The position numbers and the translations under genes were made by a program. Shown here piece after piece: positions 60,666 through 64,000 of a DNA stretch of 64,000 nucleotides. The stretch lies in the NCBI GenBank assembly GCA_963580455.1, contig OY756969.1, positions 9,997,501 to 10,061,500 on the forward strand, written 5' to 3'. The notes below the pieces were generated by a model. That model had not been told where the DNA came from. It saw nothing but the letters and a program-made list of their open reading frames with translations, and did not search any database. The stretch comes from Euonymus europaeus. Lineage: Eukaryota; Streptophyta; Magnoliopsida; Celastrales; Celastraceae. Every line of letters starts with the position of its first letter. The stretch's first letter is position 1.

Positions 60666-62579
60666 GTGTACACCGAGAAACTTTGATCGTCCGAAATTGT
60701 TCAACTCTCTCGATGGAGAAGTTTTTAATGGTTTTGCCAATTTAGAATGAAATTTGTTCTCCAAACAACAAAACAATCTACGAAGCGAATACTAGTAAAT
60801 TTGCACATAGATAAACAATAAAAAGTGCATATCTATCAACTTTGACCAGTCGGAATTACTTAATTCTATCCATGGAGGAGTTTTTAACGATTTTGTCAAT
60901 TTATGATACAAAGTTGGGGTTTTGGCATCAAAATAATCTATGGAACTTATAGTCAAAAAATTTTACATATCTGAACAATAAAAAGTGTACAACGAGCAAC
61001 TTTGATGGTTCGGAATTGCTCAACTCTCTGTTTGGAGGAGCTTTTAACGGTTTTGTCCATTTGTCGTACAAAGTTGCGATTTTTGCATCGAAATAATCTA
61101 GCAAGATTATAATCGTAAAATTTGACACAGAAGAACAATAAAAAGTGTACACCGAGCAACTTTGATGGTCTGAAATTGCTCAACTCTCTCTATGGAGGAG
61201 CTTTTAACGGTTTTGTCCATTTGTCATAAAGTTGGTGTTTTGACATCGAAATAGTCTCAGAATCTTATATTGGTAAAATTTGACATAGAAGAACAATAAA
61301 AAGTGTACACAGAGCAACTTTGATGGTCCGAAATTGCTCAACTCTCTCGATGGAGATATGTTTTATGGTTTTGCCCAATTTAGAACGAAATTTGTTCTCT
61401 TGACAACAAAACAATCTACGAAGAGAATACTAGAAAATGTGGGCAAAAAGAAATAATAAAAAGTGCATACCTATCAGTGTTGATTATTCGGAATTACTCA
61501 ATTCTATCCATGGAGGAGCCTTTAACGGTTTTGTCAATTTGTGTGACAAAGTTCGGGTTTTTCCATCGAAATAATCTATGGAGATTATACTCATAAAATT
61601 TGACATACGAGAACAATAAAAAGTGTACACCGAACAACTTTGATGGTTCGGAATTGCTCAACTCTCTCTTTGGAGGTGCTTTTAACGGTTTTGTCCATTT
61701 GTCAAAGAAAGTTGGTGTTTTTCCATTGAAATAATCGAGCAAGGCTATACTTGTAAAATTTGACACAGAAGAACAATAAAAAGTGTACACCGAGCAACTT
61801 TGATGGTCCGAAATTGCTCAACTCCCTCTATGGAGGAGCTTTTAACGGGTTTGTCCATTTCTCATAAAGTTGGTGTTTTGACATCGAAATAGTCTCAGAA
61901 GCTTATACAGGTAAAATTTGACATAGAAGAACAATAAAAAATGTACACCGAGCAACTTTGATGGTTCGAAATTGCTCAACTTTCTCTACGAAGTAGCTTT
62001 TAATGGTTGAGTCTATTTTTCATAGAAATATGTTGTTTTGGCATTGAAATAATCTCTGAAGCTTATACTCATAAAATTTTAAATAGAAGAACAGTAAAAA
62101 GTGTACACCGAGCAACTTTGATCGTCCGAAATTGTTCAACTCTCTGGATGGAGATGTTTTTAATGGTTTTGCCGATTTAGAATGAAATTTGTTCTCCAAA
62201 CAACAAAACAATCTACGAAGCGAATACTAGTAAATTTGGACATAAAGAAACAATAAAAAGTGCATATCTATCAACTTTGACAAGTCGGAATTACTTAATT
62301 CTATCCATGGAGGAGCGTTTAACGGTTTTGTCAATTTATGATACAAAGTTGTAGTTTTGGCATCGAAATAATATATGGAACTTATAGTTATAAAATTTTA
62401 CATATCAGAACAATAAAAAGTGTACACCAAGCAACTTTGAGGGTTCGGAATTGCTCAACTCTCTCTTTGGAGGAGCTTTTAACGGTTTTGTCCATTTGTC
62501 ATACAAAGTTGGGATTTTTGCATCGAAATAATCTAGCAAGATTATACTCGTAAAATTTGAGACAAAAGAACAATAAAAA
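60666..62579 (+). repeat. 12-mer HOR unit, copy 3 of 3 (1914 bp)
   Basis: Exactly 1914 bp after copy 2. Few differences, e.g. CCATTTGTCAAAG where copies 1 and 2 have CCATTTATCAAAG, and GGAGGAGCTTTT for GGAGGAGGTTTT. The head at 62580 is of a different monomer class, which ends the triplication. Confidence 0.92.
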
Positions 62580-63862
62580 GTGTACACCGAGCAACTTTGA
62601 TGGTCCGAAATTGTTCAACTCTCTCTATGGAGGAGCTTTTAACGGTTTTGTCCATTTGTCATAAAGTTGGTGTTTTGACATCGAAATAGTCTCAGAATCT
62701 TATACTGGTAAAATTTGACATAGAAGAACAATAAAAAGTGTACACCGAGCAACTTTGATGGTCCGAAATTGCTCAACTCTCTCGATGGAGATATGTTTTA
62801 TGGTTTTGCCCAATTTAGAACGAAATTTGTACTCTTGACAATAAAACAATCTACGAAGAGAATACTAGAAAATGTGGGCAAAAAGAAATAATAAAAAGTG
62901 CATACCTATCAGTGTTGATGATTCGGAATTACTCAATTTTATCCATGGAGGAGCCTTTAACGTTTTTGTCAATTTGTGATAAAAAGTTCGGGTTTTGCCA
63001 TCGAAATAATCTATGGAGCTCATACTCATAAAATTTGACATACGAGAACAATAAAAAGTGTACACCGAGAAACTTTGATGGTTCGGAATTGCCCAACTCT
63101 CTCTTTGGAGGAGCTTTTAAAGGTTTTGTCCATTTGTCAAAGAAAGTTGGTGTTTCGGCATCGAAATAATCTCAGAAGCTTATAGTCGTAAAATTTTACA
63201 TATAAGAACAATAAAAAGTGTACACCGAGCAACTTTGATGGTTCGAAATTGCTCAACTATATCTATGGAGATATTTTTTATGGTTTTGCCCAATTTAGAA
63301 CGAAAGTTGTTATCTTGACAACAAAACAACCTACGAAGAGAATACTACTAAATTTTGACAAAAAGAAACAATAAAAGTGCATACCTATCAACGTTGATGA
63401 TACGGAATCACTCATTTCTATCCATGTAGGAGCCTTTAACGACTTTGTCCAGTTGTGATACAAAGTCAGGGTTTCGGCATCAAATTAATCTATGGAGCTT
63501 ATACTCGTAAAATTTGACATAAGAGAACAATAAAAAGCGTACGCTGAGGAACTTTGGTGGTTCGGAGTTGTTCAACTCTCTTTATGGAGATGCTTTTAAC
63601 GATTTTGTCTATTTGTCATAGAAAGTAGTTGTTTTGGCATCAAAATAATGTAGGAAGTTTATACTCGTAAAATTTGATATAGAAGAACAATAAAAAGTGT
63701 ACACCGAGCAACTTTGATGGTTCGTAATTGCTCAACTCTCTCTTTGCAGGAGCTTTTAACGGTTTTGTCCATTTGTTGTAGAAAGTTGAGATTTTGGCAT
63801 CGAAATAATCTAGGAAGCTTATACTCGTAAAATTTGACATAGAAGAACAATAAAAAGTGTAC

Positions 63863-63967
63863 CCCCAATCCAGTATTAAGCCAGATATAGATAGAGGCGG
63901 CAGGAAAGCGAAAGGAGGAAGGCTAGAAATGAACTAGAGCTGGACGTAGATCAGGTTAAGCTTCGTT
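63863..63967 (+). repeat. 105-bp non-satellite insert inside a monomer, copy 3
   Basis: Same length and monomer position as the copies at 49139 and 51154. It shares with copy 2 the GGCGGCAGGAAAGC and GGAGGAAGGCTAGAAAT forms, so these two are closest although 12.7 kb apart. Confidence 0.8.
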
Positions 63968-64000
63968 CAACTTTGATGGTCTGAAATTGCTTAACACTGT

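Larger units (their letters stand above)
46326..64000 (+). repeat. Right satellite array, mixed diverged and 12-mer HOR organisation
   Basis: The ~160-bp satellite resumes at 46326 in the middle of the monomer cut at 37345, in the same orientation, and continues to the window end. 46326-49138 is diverged. From about 48485 a 12-monomer organisation appears, in which one monomer carries a 105-bp foreign insert (49139, 51154, 63863; period 2015 bp between the first two). 53165-54690 is a five-monomer tandem duplication. 54691-56837 is diverged 12-mer-like material. 56838-62579 is a near-perfect triplication of a 1914-bp 12-mer. 62580-64000 is close to about 49870-51290 (offset about 12709 bp). 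No gene, RNA gene or transposon is visible. Confidence 0.88.

Noticed and set aside
7733..63868. Dozens of 60-140-codon open frames on the minus strand over the satellite with similar products (FLLFFYVKFYEYKL-like)
   Set aside because: They recur with the satellite and HOR periods, begin and end at arbitrary places in the monomer, are hydrophobic or basic by composition, and shift frame between monomers. They are by-products of a repeat lacking stops in one phase, not a gene family.

Overview
This window looks like heterochromatin from a flowering-plant nuclear genome, and I see no host gene in it. The evidence is a very long AT-rich satellite of ~160 bp monomers in higher-order repeats (HORs), interrupted by two plant-type LTR retrotransposons: a Ty1/copia element with an initiator-Met-tRNA-type primer site and a Ty3/gypsy chromovirus with a chromodomain-like tail. 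The species cannot be named from the sequence. A centromeric or pericentromeric location is plausible but is inference.

Layout. 1-522 is a GC-rich, CpG-rich segment with a perfect hairpin and a degenerate ~75 bp tandem repeat; its origin is unknown. 523-2319 is satellite organised as a 7-monomer HOR (1120 bp). 2320-7779 is a minus-strand copia element with a 5-bp target duplication (TATAC). It is internally deleted: both LTRs and gag survive, but most of pol is gone. 7780-8460 resumes the same 7-mer HOR in register. 8461-27996 is a homogenised 9-monomer HOR (about 1441 bp; class order C-B-A-D-B-C-B-D-A) with 15 units, several expanded or contracted by whole monomers. 27997-37345 is diverged satellite with locally recognisable 11-mer (1755 bp) and shorter periods. 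37346-46325 is a plus-strand Ty3/gypsy element of Tekay/Del type (8980 bp, ~2.0 kb LTRs, PBS, PPT). Its gag-pol frame is nearly continuous but carries 13 in-frame stops and two frameshifts. 46326-64000 is satellite again. It includes a 12-mer HOR whose period is 2015 bp where one monomer carries a 105-bp foreign insert, and a near-perfect triplication of a 1914-bp 12-mer unit without that insert (56838-62579).

How it fits together. All satellite monomers lie head-to-tail in one orientation, and both retrotransposons interrupt single monomers cleanly, so the arrays are older than the insertions. The two elements sit in diverged satellite, while the homogenised 9-mer and 12-mer blocks contain no transposon. 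This is what local homogenisation by unequal exchange would give. The gypsy element has decayed mainly by C-to-T/G-to-A type changes, as expected in methylated heterochromatin; the copia element has decayed mainly by deletions and frameshifts. The many short open frames over the satellite are periodic by-products of the repeat and are not annotated as genes.
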